DNA from: Rhodobiaceae bacterium
Lineage (GTDB): Bacteria > Pseudomonadota > Alphaproteobacteria > Rhizobiales > TMED25
NCBI GenBank assembly: GCA_002704755.1
Contig: PAHC01000011.1
Location: 57,745-121,744 of the forward strand
DNA length: 64,000 nt
Direction: 5' to 3'
This document shows, one piece after another, positions 39,888-49,331 of the stretch (position 1 is the first letter of the stretch; the number at the start of each line of letters is the position of its first letter). The notes below the pieces were generated by a model, which had not been told where the DNA came from, did no database searches, and saw only the letters and a program-made list of their open reading frames with translations. The position numbers and the translations under genes were made by a program.

Positions 39888-40454
39888 ATGTATTACGGCA
39901 AGAAAATCTATATATTATTCATTTTTGCAATCTTTTTGCTTTCTTGTATTTTCCTGAAGAGCTCAAGCTCTCAGTCATATGAATTAAATAAAAATTTAAT
40001 CTACTTCCAAGATATATTTAAAGGTATTTTATTGGAAGATAGAGATAAATGGTCTGTAGTTTGCGAAGAAAATAATGAAAATAATTGTATTCTTGCTCAA
40101 TTTCTTGAAACAAAAGGGGATGCCATTCACATTGTATCACTTGTAAATATAATTACTGATGAGAGTGCCAATTACATACGAATAATCATAAAAAAGATCT
40201 CAAATGAAGGGCAAATCCCAGGAGATGTTTATATCATATCAAAAGATAAAGAACTGATTTACAAAATTAAACAAACACAGTGCATCGATGGACAGTGCGA
40301 ATTTATTGAACAAATTACACCTGAGTTCATGTCCATGCTTCAAGATGATAATGATTTCATTATTGGAGTTTCGTTCCAAGATTTGGATATAAATATTGGA
40401 ATTCTTGTCAGCGGCACAGAATTTGGCTATTTATACAGCAAAATAGAACAATAG
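39888..40454 (+). CDS. IalB-like (invasion-associated locus B) family secreted protein
   Basis: A 188-residue secreted protein with an N-terminal hydrophobic stretch (about 7-24); LLSC at 18-20 could be a lipobox. The domain resembles IalB: DKWSVVCEENNENNCILAQ near the start of the mature part, and a second cysteine pair CIDGQCEF (about residue 131) followed by VSFQDLDINIGILVS and GFGYAL-like end. IalB-type proteins are common in alphaproteobacteria, with no established enzymatic role outside Bartonella invasion. It is divergent from ctaC, and its function here is unknown. Confidence 0.65.
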   Translation: MYYGKKIYILFIFAIFLLSCIFLKSSSSQSYELNKNLIYFQDIFKGILLEDRDKWSVVCEENNENNCILAQFLETKGDAIHIVSLVNIITDESANYIRIIIKKISNEGQIPGDVYIISKDKELIYKIKQTQCIDGQCEFIEQITPEFMSMLQDDNDFIIGVSFQDLDINIGILVSGTEFGYLYSKIEQ

Positions 40455-40542
40455 TTAATGTCATTTGAATATTGTATTTTGTAGCAAAAATATATATTAT
40501 TAACAGTGAAATTATTAGTCACTTTTAACCATGAGGTCTCAA

Positions 40543-41031
40543 ATGCATAAAATAATGGCAACTATCTTGTCAATAATTATACTAAATTTCAGCTTTATTC
40601 CGTATGCCACATCTAAAAGTTTGTGTGATGGTCCAGCTGGCGGCTTACTGTGTGGTGCTGGAATAGGTGGTGGTATTGGTTCTGCACTCGATGGTGAGGA
40701 TGGTGCAAAAACAGGTGCAATCTTTGGAGGTTTAATGGGCTTAGCTGCTGGTATAAATGAAGCCGAGCAAAATAGAAATTACAGTGAAAATAGTGAACGC
40801 AATGTTATCATATCAAATGAATACCCTGCACTTTTAGTATATAACACACAAATAGCCCTTATCAGTATTGGTTATTATGTAGGTATGTATGATGGATCAT
40901 TCACTGATGAGACTAGTGATGCCATCAAGAGCTATCAGAAAGATAACAACCTAATTGTTAATGGAATACCAACTGAGGAATTGTACGAACGTATTAAGCG
41001 AGATGTTGCAAAACTATATACTCAAGAATAA
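40543..41031 (+). CDS. Secreted glycine-zipper protein with peptidoglycan-binding domain
   Basis: A 162-residue envelope protein. It has a signal peptide (MATILSIIILNFSFIPYATS), a glycine-zipper region (about 28-72, GIGGGIGSALDGEDGAKTG), and a C-terminal PG_binding_1-like domain (about 98-155; IGYYVGMYDGSFTDETSDAI, then YQKDNNL). I choose ATG 40543 because GAGGT (40533-40537) sits about 6 bases upstream; the ATG at 40531 would put the ribosome site inside the gene. It may link outer membrane and cell wall. It is convergent with the MFS gene (2 bases between stops). Confidence 0.7.
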   Translation: MHKIMATILSIIILNFSFIPYATSKSLCDGPAGGLLCGAGIGGGIGSALDGEDGAKTGAIFGGLMGLAAGINEAEQNRNYSENSERNVIISNEYPALLVYNTQIALISIGYYVGMYDGSFTDETSDAIKSYQKDNNLIVNGIPTEELYERIKRDVAKLYTQE

Positions 41032-41033
41032 TA

Positions 41034-42224
41034 CTATTTATCACTGAGTGACTGACCCAAATAGAATGTACATGTGCCAACTATAGCTAGAAATACTAGC
41101 TGTATTGGCATATATATCAAACCAAAACCTGCTAAAAGTGCTGCAATGTATGAAGAAGCTCCTGCAATACTGTATTGAATACATCCTGATAAACCTGAAG
41201 CAGCCCCAGCAAGCTTTGGTCTTATACTAACAACATTTGCTATAATATTTGGCATAACAATGCCATTTGAATATGTTACAATCATCATTGTTCCAAAAAT
41301 TATATATATATTTAGAATTCCATTGATTAGTAGGAACAACATAATTGTTGAACCCAAGATTGCTCCAAAAACTGCAAATGATATCATTCTTAGAGAACCA
41401 ACCCTTTCTGATAATCTGGCAGTAGTAAAACTTCCGGACATAAAAGCAAAAGATATTAACATAAAAGTAAAACCATAATGTGTTGGACTAAAATTGAGTT
41501 TTTGAATTACTAAATATGGTGCAACTCCCAAGAAAGTAAAAAACATAGAATTTGTACATGACATAGTAATTGTAAATAAAATAAACTTTGGTAATTTAAT
41601 TAATTCACCAAAACTTCCTATCAATGAACTTATATTGCCCTTAATTCTATCTTCAGTCTTGGTTTCTTCTAAATTATAAAAAATATTTATTAAAAGGAAG
41701 ACTCCAACAATAAGCATAATATAGAATATACTCCTCCAACCAAATAGATCTTGTAATATGCCGCCCAGAGGCGGCGCAATCATTGGCGCTATAACCATTA
41801 CAGTTGTAACATAACCCAGAGCAGATGCTGCTTTCTCTCTACTATATACGTCCCTAATTATTGCTCTTCCTAACACTACACCTGCTACACCACCAAATGC
41901 TTGTATAAATCTTCCAAAAATCAATAACTCACTTGATTGAGCAAAACTACAAATTAATGTCCCAACAAGAAATATTATAATACCAAACATAAGGATGGAT
42001 CGTCTGCCATAAGCATCTGATATTGGTCCAATAAAAATTTGTCCAACCGCCATCGAGATTATGAATGATGATATAGCCATTTGCGCACTAGAATATGAAA
42101 TATCAAAATATAAAGATAATGCTGGAAGAGATGGAACAATCAAATTTAAGGTTAGTGGAGCAAGACCAGTTACCGCTGCCAATGACCATATGGATGGTGG
42201 ATTTTTTCTAATTTTTGTATCCAT
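41034..42224 (-). CDS. Bcr/CflA-family drug-resistance MFS transporter
   Basis: A 12-helix major facilitator of 396 residues. The Bcr/CflA (DHA1) signature is visible: LTLNLIVPSLPALSLYF in helix 1, GPISDAYGRRSIL (motif A, about residue 64), and GGVAGVVLGRAIIRDVY, MIAPPLGGILQDLFGWRSIF (motif C region). Such exporters move bicyclomycin, chloramphenicol or other small molecules, and sulfonamides in some species; the substrate cannot be read here. It stands after gshA on the same strand (18-base gap). Confidence 0.88.
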   Translation of the reverse strand: MDTKIRKNPPSIWSLAAVTGLAPLTLNLIVPSLPALSLYFDISYSSAQMAISSFIISMAVGQIFIGPISDAYGRRSILMFGIIIFLVGTLICSFAQSSELLIFGRFIQAFGGVAGVVLGRAIIRDVYSREKAASALGYVTTVMVIAPMIAPPLGGILQDLFGWRSIFYIMLIVGVFLLINIFYNLEETKTEDRIKGNISSLIGSFGELIKLPKFILFTITMSCTNSMFFTFLGVAPYLVIQKLNFSPTHYGFTFMLISFAFMSGSFTTARLSERVGSLRMISFAVFGAILGSTIMLFLLINGILNIYIIFGTMMIVTYSNGIVMPNIIANVVSIRPKLAGAASGLSGCIQYSIAGASSYIAALLAGFGLIYMPIQLVFLAIVGTCTFYLGQSLSDK

Positions 42225-42242
42225 TATAATGTATGTTTAAGA

Positions 42243-43619
42243 TCAGATATTGGAGTGATTATATATGTTATTGATGTCATGCAACCAAACTGTATTAAAT
42301 CTCTTAATCAAATTATCTGAAGGTGTTTCTTTTTTATTCAAGATATCCTGGATTGGACGCAAATAAATTTCTTCTGTTTGTTTATTGTTATTATATATAT
42401 TCCGATCATTCAATCCACTTAATGAAATGGATATAATTTCACTTATCAAATCTATAATATTGAATTTTTGAAATTTTGCATCAAAACCACTTTTGTTCAG
42501 TTTACCTTCAAATTCAAGGATATCTGATAGGTTCCATTCTTTTACTAAATCATAAGAAGCATCCAATGATGAATTACTATACATCATCCCAGTCCAGATT
42601 GCAGCTAAACTGATGATAGAAGCATGATTGCCTGAATCAGCCCCTCTCATCTCAATAAATTTTTTCAATCTTACTTGTGGAAATAAAGTTGATAAATGAG
42701 TCTCCCAGTCTTCTAATGATGGATAATATTGAATACCTTCTTCATCACGAAAACCATTTTGAAGGTATTCCTTAAACAACATTTTCTTTGGAATGATATA
42801 CTCCCCATTTCGATATATGAAATACATCGGAACATTTAGGGCATAATTAGCATATTTCTCAAAATTCAGATCCTTTTCAAATACAAATGGAAGATAACCA
42901 CACCTGTCATTATCTGTATCCTTCCAAACACTGATCCTGTTTGATAGCAAGTTTGTTAATTTTCCATACCTAAAAGGACTATTATAAAATAACATAGAAA
43001 CTAGAGGTTGTAATGACATTGCAACCCTAAATTTTTTATTGAAATCTTGTTCACTTCCATAATCTAAATTTACTTGTGTTGTAGCAGAGCAATGCATCAT
43101 GTAAAGACCTAAAGAACCAACAGTTGGCATATATTTTCTCATAAAATGGTATCGTGTCTTTGGAACTTGTGTCATATCAGAAAAATCCCATTTAGGGGTG
43201 AAACCAAGTCCAAGAACATCAACCCCAATCGTGTCGCATGCGTTTTTTAATTGCTTGTGATAATTTGAAAACTCTTCTTCTGTTTGATGTAAGTTATTAC
43301 ATAATGAGCCTGATAATTCAATCTGACCACCTGGCTCAAGGCTAATATTACAATTCTGATTTTTGTGGTTCAAACCAATCACATAATCTTTATCATATAC
43401 TGGTTGCCATGAATATTCCCTCATAAGGAATTTAAAGATCTCCTCGATTCCATTTGGACCAAAATAATTTATTGGTTCAAAAGAATCTTTATAGAATAGA
43501 AATTTCTCATTTTCTGTGCCAATGCCCCAATTCTGAATTTCTTTTGATCCCGTATGAAAATATTCTATTAGATCTTTCTCATTGATCCATTCATTATGAT
43601 CGGTTGTTTTTTTGTCCAT
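42243..43619 (-). CDS. gshA: Glutamate-cysteine ligase (alphaproteobacterial/plant type)
   Basis: The first enzyme of glutathione synthesis, joining glutamate and cysteine with ATP. The 458-residue sequence belongs to the plant/alphaproteobacterial GCS class: GTENEKFLFY at the start (about 36), EPGGQIELSGS (about 117), LGLGFTPKWD, PTVGSLGLYMMHCSATTQVNLDY and the late EMRGADSG. No frame problem was seen. It starts 39 bases after rsmE on the same strand, and an rsmE-gshA pair is usual in alphaproteobacteria. Confidence 0.93.
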   Translation of the reverse strand: MDKKTTDHNEWINEKDLIEYFHTGSKEIQNWGIGTENEKFLFYKDSFEPINYFGPNGIEEIFKFLMREYSWQPVYDKDYVIGLNHKNQNCNISLEPGGQIELSGSLCNNLHQTEEEFSNYHKQLKNACDTIGVDVLGLGFTPKWDFSDMTQVPKTRYHFMRKYMPTVGSLGLYMMHCSATTQVNLDYGSEQDFNKKFRVAMSLQPLVSMLFYNSPFRYGKLTNLLSNRISVWKDTDNDRCGYLPFVFEKDLNFEKYANYALNVPMYFIYRNGEYIIPKKMLFKEYLQNGFRDEEGIQYYPSLEDWETHLSTLFPQVRLKKFIEMRGADSGNHASIISLAAIWTGMMYSNSSLDASYDLVKEWNLSDILEFEGKLNKSGFDAKFQKFNIIDLISEIISISLSGLNDRNIYNNNKQTEEIYLRPIQDILNKKETPSDNLIKRFNTVWLHDINNIYNHSNI

Positions 43620-43658
43620 TTATTAAAAATTTCTCAGTTTTAATTTGGTAGATCTTTA

Positions 43659-44402
43659 TTAAATTACAGCTTTACTATTTGTAATTTGTAAAATCGTAGC
43701 AGCGACTATTGCGGCAGTGTCTGCACGCAAAATCCTAGAGCCTAGTGATACGGGTCTTACATTCCCTAATTTAATCATATTCATTCTTTCATTATCAGAA
43801 AACCCCCCCTCAGGTCCAATCAAAAAAGAGACAATCTTCTCTTTCACACCATTTAATACATCGTTTGGTGGAGCTGTATTTTTTTTTTCATCACAAAATA
43901 GGATTATTTCTTTGTTAAATTCTTCGATTATTAAATCTGATAGTAATTTTTGTTCTGTGATTTCTGGAACAATCATCAAGCCACTTTGTTCAGCAGCTTC
44001 TTTCGCACGCAAATAGAGCTTTTGGATATTTAAATTTTTTGTATTTGTGTAATCTGTAATTACTGGAGTAAACTTTGTAATACCAAGTTCAGTTAGTTTT
44101 TCAATAATATAATTATGGCGATTATTGTTAAGTGGAGTAAAGTAGCATCTCAGAGGCTCGTATGACGGTTGTTCCTTATGGTTTTGAACAACTTCTAAAT
44201 TTATAAGATCTCTATTAATTCTTTTAATTTTACAAATCCATTCACCATCTACACCATTAAAAACTAATATTTGATCCTCTATTTTTATTCTCATAACATT
44301 TTTCAAATAGTGAAAATCTGCATTCTCTATATCCAGGATTAAAGACTCTTTGAGAGGTCTATCTAAAAATATACGTATTTTTTTAGGTGATTTCATAAGC
44401 AT
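43659..44402 (-). CDS. rsmE: 16S rRNA (uracil-1498-N3)-methyltransferase RsmE
   Basis: Methylates U1498 of 16S rRNA. It is a 247-residue SPOUT-class protein: PUA-like N-terminal domain (FHYLKNVMRI, LVFNGVDGEW) and the C-terminal knot with ELGITKFTPVITDYTN, FLIGPEGGFSDNE and SLGSRILRADTAAIVA, the last being the SAM knot. The minus-strand coding sequence contains an A10 run (reads T10 at 43879-43888) that stays in frame, which is relevant as a control for smc and lpxK. It is divergent from ubiA across 53 bases. Confidence 0.94.
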   Translation of the reverse strand: MLMKSPKKIRIFLDRPLKESLILDIENADFHYLKNVMRIKIEDQILVFNGVDGEWICKIKRINRDLINLEVVQNHKEQPSYEPLRCYFTPLNNNRHNYIIEKLTELGITKFTPVITDYTNTKNLNIQKLYLRAKEAAEQSGLMIVPEITEQKLLSDLIIEEFNKEIILFCDEKKNTAPPNDVLNGVKEKIVSFLIGPEGGFSDNERMNMIKLGNVRPVSLGSRILRADTAAIVAATILQITNSKAVI

Positions 44403-44455
44403 TTTTTACCAATATATTAATAATTTTGATATAACTATTTCATCTAATAATTATT

Positions 44456-45340
44456 TTGAAATCTGATCTTATTGTGCACATAATTCAAACTAAAATCCAG
44501 AACTATATATTGATCACAAGACAAGACAAACCAACAGGATGGATGTTATTATTCATCCCATGTTTATTTGGAATATTATCAGCTTCACTTCATAAAAACC
44601 TACCGATAGATTTAAAAATTATAATTCTCTTTCTTATTGGTTCTATTCTTATGAGGTCAGCTGGCTGTATTTTTAATGATATTATCGATAGAGATATTGA
44701 TGCAAAAGTTGAAAGAACAAAAAATCGTCCTCTTGCAAATAAGAGTATGAGCTTGTACGAAGCCATATTTCTTTTACTTACCTTGCTAATTTTTAGTTTT
44801 TTAATACTTATTTCTATGAACAAATTGACAATAATTCTAGGTTTTGCATCTATTATACTTGTTGTTCTATATCCATTTATGAAAAGAATAACATACTGGC
44901 CTCAATTATTTCTTGGTTTTACTTTTAATTGGGGAGCTATTATTGGGTGGACTGCGATCTCTAATAATATAAACTTTGAGACCCTCACAATCTACGTATC
45001 ATCAATTTTTTGGACCTTAGGATACGATACAGTTTATGGTTATCAAGACATAAAAGATGATAAAGTAATTGGTGTAAAATCAACATCCGTACTCTTTGAA
45101 CCATACTCAAAAAATGTTATTTGGTTATTCTATTTTTTAAGCTTTAGCGTGATGTCCTACGCGCTATTCTCACTAAAAGTATCAAATATTTCAGTCATTT
45201 TTTTTATTGCTACTGTAATTTTTAGTTTTTATCTCATCATAAAATTAAATTTAAGAGATGTTCATTCCTGTGGTGATTTCTTCTCAAAGAATAAATATAT
45301 TGGCTTTCTAATTGCTATCTCAATTGCTTTATCAATATGA
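44456..45340 (+). CDS. ubiA: 4-hydroxybenzoate polyprenyltransferase UbiA
   Basis: Attaches the polyprenyl tail to 4-hydroxybenzoate in ubiquinone synthesis, in the inner membrane. The 294-residue protein has about eight helices; the first aspartate motif is CIFNDIIDRDIDAKVERTKNRPL (about residues 72-94) and the second is YDTVYGYQDIKDDKVIG (about 198). RQDKPTGWMLLFIP opens helix 1. The start is TTG at 44456; a GTG at 44474 is an alternative. It partners with ispB at 11479. Confidence 0.94.
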   Translation: MKSDLIVHIIQTKIQNYILITRQDKPTGWMLLFIPCLFGILSASLHKNLPIDLKIIILFLIGSILMRSAGCIFNDIIDRDIDAKVERTKNRPLANKSMSLYEAIFLLLTLLIFSFLILISMNKLTIILGFASIILVVLYPFMKRITYWPQLFLGFTFNWGAIIGWTAISNNINFETLTIYVSSIFWTLGYDTVYGYQDIKDDKVIGVKSTSVLFEPYSKNVIWLFYFLSFSVMSYALFSLKVSNISVIFFIATVIFSFYLIIKLNLRDVHSCGDFFSKNKYIGFLIAISIALSI

Positions 45341-45358
45341 TAACGATACAATCACCAT

Positions 45359-46666
45359 ATGCTTCTTAACACAAATTTTTTTATCAAATCCTATAGGTCA
45401 ATAACTACACTTATAAGTTTTTTTATTGATTTCTTTTTGCTTTATAGAAAATTTCTTAAAAAAGAAAACGAACAAACATTAAGACAAAAAACATCAAGAG
45501 AATTTGCAAAAAAACCAGCCAGTGAGCATAAATTTACATGGATACATGCAGTAAGTATAGGTGAAACGCGCTCTGCAATAACAGTCGCAGAAATAATTTT
45601 AAGGCAAGATCCAAATCAATATATTTTATTAACCACAAGTACACTCTCATCTTCAGAAATCATTAATAAAATCGATAACAAAAAAATAATCCATCAATAC
45701 CTGCCTCTTGATGTACAAAAATACGTTAATAAATTTATTAATTACTGGTCCCCTTCGGTTTGTATCTTCATGGAAGGAGAAATTTGGCCAAACTATTTCC
45801 TAGAAATTGAAAAACGGGGAATTCCTCTATTTATCCTCAATGCACGGTTAACAAAAAAAAGTTATAATCGCTGGAATAAATTTCCAAAATTTACAAAAAA
45901 AATATTAAATATTCCAAGACTCATATCGTGCCAAGACAATGAGACATATGATAGATATAGGTCACTTGAAGTAACCCGTCTAACAAAATCAGAGAATATA
46001 AAATATGCCAACAAACCTCTTCATGTTGACGACAGTGAATTTGATTCCTTAAATCAGTTATTTAATAAGCGTTTAGTATATATAATCGTGTCAGCCCATG
46101 ATAAAGAAGGAGAAATTTTTCTATCCGTTCATAAGCAACTGCATTCGTTAAACCCAAATACCGTTTGTGTATATGTACCAAGGCATCCCTCCGGTTTAAA
46201 AGAAATAATAGAGTTACTTGATAATGATAAAATTAGTTGGACTAAATTACCATCACAAGAAACTAACAAAAATAAATATGTGAATGATATAAATTTTTAT
46301 ATTGTTGATAAATTTGGAGTCCTCGGCACATATTTAAAACTATCAAAATTAGCGATAATTGGTGGTTCATTCATAGATATTGGTGGACATAATCCAATTG
46401 AGGCCATCCAACTTAATTGCCCTGTTTTTCATGGACGTTATATAAGAAATTTTCATGAAGTATATAGAGAATTAGGGGAGTTAAATTGTTGCAGTCAAGC
46501 TGATAGTAAAGCAGATCTCATCAAAAAAATTAAATCTTATTTGTCAAGCACAGACCAAATGGAATTAGCAAGAAAAAATATAAAAAACATAATCGATGCA
46601 AAGAGATTATCTGTTGAAAATGAAATTAATAATATTTTGTCTCTTAAAGATGGAGATTATTTATGA
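45359..46666 (+). CDS. waaA: 3-deoxy-D-manno-octulosonic acid transferase WaaA
   Basis: Transfers Kdo from CMP-Kdo to lipid IVA, at the cytoplasmic face of the inner membrane. It has 435 residues: an N-terminal hydrophobic anchor (about 13-30), IHAVSIGETRSAITVAEII (conserved catalytic GE), FMEGEIWPNYFLEIEKRGIPL (about residues 139-159), and the CMP-Kdo site HNPIEAIQL (about 343). Its stop overlaps the lpxK start (TTATGA), so the lipid A pair is coupled. Its presence implies an LPS outer membrane. Confidence 0.94.
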   Translation: MLLNTNFFIKSYRSITTLISFFIDFFLLYRKFLKKENEQTLRQKTSREFAKKPASEHKFTWIHAVSIGETRSAITVAEIILRQDPNQYILLTTSTLSSSEIINKIDNKKIIHQYLPLDVQKYVNKFINYWSPSVCIFMEGEIWPNYFLEIEKRGIPLFILNARLTKKSYNRWNKFPKFTKKILNIPRLISCQDNETYDRYRSLEVTRLTKSENIKYANKPLHVDDSEFDSLNQLFNKRLVYIIVSAHDKEGEIFLSVHKQLHSLNPNTVCVYVPRHPSGLKEIIELLDNDKISWTKLPSQETNKNKYVNDINFYIVDKFGVLGTYLKLSKLAIIGGSFIDIGGHNPIEAIQLNCPVFHGRYIRNFHEVYRELGELNCCSQADSKADLIKKIKSYLSSTDQMELARKNIKNIIDAKRLSVENEINNILSLKDGDYL

Positions 46667-47642
46667 AGAGACCTCTAATGTGGAATAAAAAAACAAAATT
46701 TCACAATGTTTTAATATCTTTTGGTTACATATATTCTTATCTTTCACGATTGAATTATAAGCTAAAAAAAAATATAATTCAACCATACCAATCATTTCAA
46801 TAGGCAGCCCCTTAATAGGTGGCGGTGGCAAGACTCCGACTGAGATTGCAATAATTAATCTTCTAATATCTCAAGGAAAGAGTGTCTGTTCATTATTGAA
46901 AGGATATAGTGGGTCAATAAAAGAGCCAACATTGGTTACAAAAAAACACAGAAGTAATGACGTTGGTGATGAGTCGATTTTATTATCAAATATATCAGAT
47001 ACTTTTGTTTCAAATAACAGAACTAAGGGTCTTAAATATATAAATGATAATTTTAAATATGATTTTATTGTTATGGATGATGGCTACAGGGATGTTTCGG
47101 TTGAAAATAAGATAAATATTTTAGTCATTGATGGTAATATCTCCAATATAAATCATTATCAATTTCCAGCTGGGGACTACATAGGTAAACTAGAGACTTC
47201 AATAAACTTAGCGGACTTTATTTTAATAGTAGATCCAGATAAATTATCCAATCAAATTAAAAAAAGCATTTCAAGTTCAAGTAAAATTATCATTCAAGCG
47301 AGCACTCACTTCAAGAATAAGTGCAGCGAAATATGTGATAGAGTTGCATTTACAGGAATTGGTTTGCCAAATAAATTTTATCGATCACTTATAGAAAGAA
47401 ATCATAATTTATTAGATAAAATTGCATTCAAAAATCATCATAGATTTACAAAAGAAGAGATTGAGCAGCTTATCAATATTGGAAAGAGCCATAAAAAATA
47501 TACTCTAATCACAACAGAAAAAGATTTTGTAAGGATCGACGATCAAAATGACCCTAACCATAAACTAAGAAAGATGATTGATGTACAGATTATTGAAATA
47601 AAATTTGATAATGTAAATTCAATTTTGGATATCATTAAATAA
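46663..47642 (+). CDS. lpxK: Tetraacyldisaccharide 4'-kinase LpxK, split by a -1 frameshift at an A9 run
   Basis: Phosphorylates the lipid A precursor at the 4' position. Frame 1 starts at ATG 46663, coupled to waaA, gives KRPLMWNKKTKFHNVLIS and stops at TAG 46801 after 46 residues. The -1 frame opens at 46761 and runs to 47642 with the P-loop SPLIGGGGKTPTE, the DDGYRD motif and ITTEKDFVR. The frames share 46761-46800, which includes nine A (46764-46772). A -1 slip or one extra A gives a 326-residue LpxK of normal length. It has the same kind of lesion as smc, and also CT just before the A run. Confidence 0.9.
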
Positions 47643-47661
47643 TTAATAATATTTTTGATAA

Positions 47662-47877
47662 TTAGATATTTTTTCTATGCTGTATGAGAGCTAAATGAGC
47701 ACTGTCATAGGCTTCTTGTCTCTCAACTGACCAATATTTTAAATCATTTAAACTAATCTTATTACCCGAAACAGCGCATAAAACGTATTGACCATCCTTA
47801 ATTATTTCAAACTCACCGTCTAAGTATTTTATTTTAGCTTGTTTTTCTGTACTACCTATATCACTGAATTTAATCAT
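47662..47877 (-). CDS. DUF2093 family protein
   Basis: A 71-residue protein with the DUF2093 pattern: IKYLDGEFEIIKDGQYVLCAVSG (strand-rich), then ISLNDLKYWSVERQEAYDSA. The family is nearly confined to alphaproteobacteria, where it lies beside xseA, as here (8 bases after the xseA stop). Function unknown. The length matches the family, so it is complete. Confidence 0.85.
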   Translation of the reverse strand: MIKFSDIGSTEKQAKIKYLDGEFEIIKDGQYVLCAVSGNKISLNDLKYWSVERQEAYDSAHLALIQHRKNI

Positions 47878-47885
47878 CTAATTCC

Positions 47886-49241
47886 CTATTTCTTTGAATG
47901 TGTTACATCTAAGTCGCCGTCAGAAAATATAATTCTCATAGATTGATGTTCATCTGCGCCTTTGGCTGATGTAATTATTTTATCATCTGAAGACTTAATC
48001 ACTGTATATCCTCTATTTAATATATTTTTGTAATCCATTGACTCTAATAATCTTAACATTGATTGTACTGCATTTTTTTTCTCAGTGATCATATTTTTTG
48101 AATAGAAATCCAGGGTAGTACTTCCACTAATTCTATGGTTATCTTTTGTGCTGATTATATTATCAGCTCTTAAAAGAAGTAAGTTTCCACTATAATTTAA
48201 TTTAGAGTTTTTTTTATCAATATTATCCTCCAATGATTTTTTTGATAATCTTCCAAATATTCCCTTAAAAGTAAGTAACCTCTCTTGAAAAGAGCTTGTT
48301 CCAATCATTGAAAATGATTTTTTCAAATATTTTAATTTTAGCCATGATTTTTTAATTTCATCATGCATGAAAAGATTTAGTCTATTTTGATATGAATTTA
48401 TATTGGAATAAATTTCATCTATTTTCGGAAAAATTTTATTTGCTGCTGCTGTAGGCGTTGCCGCCCTAAAATCTGCAACAAGGTCCGTGAGGCTTTCATC
48501 TGTCTCATGCCCAATTGCACTAACTATTGGTATGCCTGAGTTAAATACAGACCTCACTAATATTTCATCATTAAATCCCCATAAATCCTCATACGAACCT
48601 CCTCCCCTCGCCACTAAAATTATATCAGGCTTTCTGATTTTATTACTATTTAGATCATTTAGACGTTCAATTACTTCACTAATTTCGATTGGACACTTTT
48701 CACCTTGCACGGGTACATCAACAATAAAAATATCAGATGGATAACCATTATCATTAAATACTTTCAATATGTCTCTGATTACAGAACCAGTTAATGATGT
48801 AACGATAGCCACACTTTTTGGATATTTTGGTAAAATTTGTTTATGAACTTCATCAAATATACCTTCTGCTAATAATTGTTTCTTTAATTTTTCAAACTTT
48901 GCTTTTAATAACCCTTCACCAGCAAGTTCAATATTTTCTATATGTATTTGATAAGTTGAAATTCCTTTTGAATAAGTTGTAATTTTACCTGAGGCTATAA
49001 CCTCAAGACCTTCCTCTGGTTTCACATCCAAATTTCTATATCTATCAGGCCAAATTATTGCATTTATTAGATCTTTTTCTTCTTTCAATGACAGATATAC
49101 TATACCATTCTTACTTATTTTAAGCCCTGATATCTCACCTTTAATCCTAACATAACCAAACCCCTCTTCTAGTGATTTTTTTATTTCGTTTGAAATCTCA
49201 CTTACAGAGAATTCTGGGATATTTTCATTAACAAAAAACAT
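47886..49241 (-). CDS. xseA: Exodeoxyribonuclease VII large subunit
   Basis: The catalytic subunit of the exonuclease degrading single-stranded DNA from both ends. It has 451 residues: an OB-fold N-terminus (EGFGYVRIKGEISGLK), the catalytic core with VTSLTGSVIRDIL, PDIILVARGGGSYEDLWGFND (about 204-224), IVSAIGHETDESLTDLVAD and RAATPTAAA, then a long coiled coil and a C-terminal strand. The small subunit xseB is not in the window. Divergent from purD across 90 bases. Confidence 0.95.
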   Translation of the reverse strand: MFFVNENIPEFSVSEISNEIKKSLEEGFGYVRIKGEISGLKISKNGIVYLSLKEEKDLINAIIWPDRYRNLDVKPEEGLEVIASGKITTYSKGISTYQIHIENIELAGEGLLKAKFEKLKKQLLAEGIFDEVHKQILPKYPKSVAIVTSLTGSVIRDILKVFNDNGYPSDIFIVDVPVQGEKCPIEISEVIERLNDLNSNKIRKPDIILVARGGGSYEDLWGFNDEILVRSVFNSGIPIVSAIGHETDESLTDLVADFRAATPTAAANKIFPKIDEIYSNINSYQNRLNLFMHDEIKKSWLKLKYLKKSFSMIGTSSFQERLLTFKGIFGRLSKKSLEDNIDKKNSKLNYSGNLLLLRADNIISTKDNHRISGSTTLDFYSKNMITEKKNAVQSMLRLLESMDYKNILNRGYTVIKSSDDKIITSAKGADEHQSMRIIFSDGDLDVTHSKK

Positions 49242-49331
49242 TCATAAACAGAGAATTTAAATTAACATTATCAACTTATAGGTTATTATTATTTTGCATA
49301 GAAATCAAAATTTAAACTAAAATTCTAATAA

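Noticed and set aside
47089..47642. A second, independent gene starting at ATG 46896 for the lpxK remainder
   Set aside because: That start lies after the P-loop, so the product would lack the kinase nucleotide site; the frame is open back to 46761.
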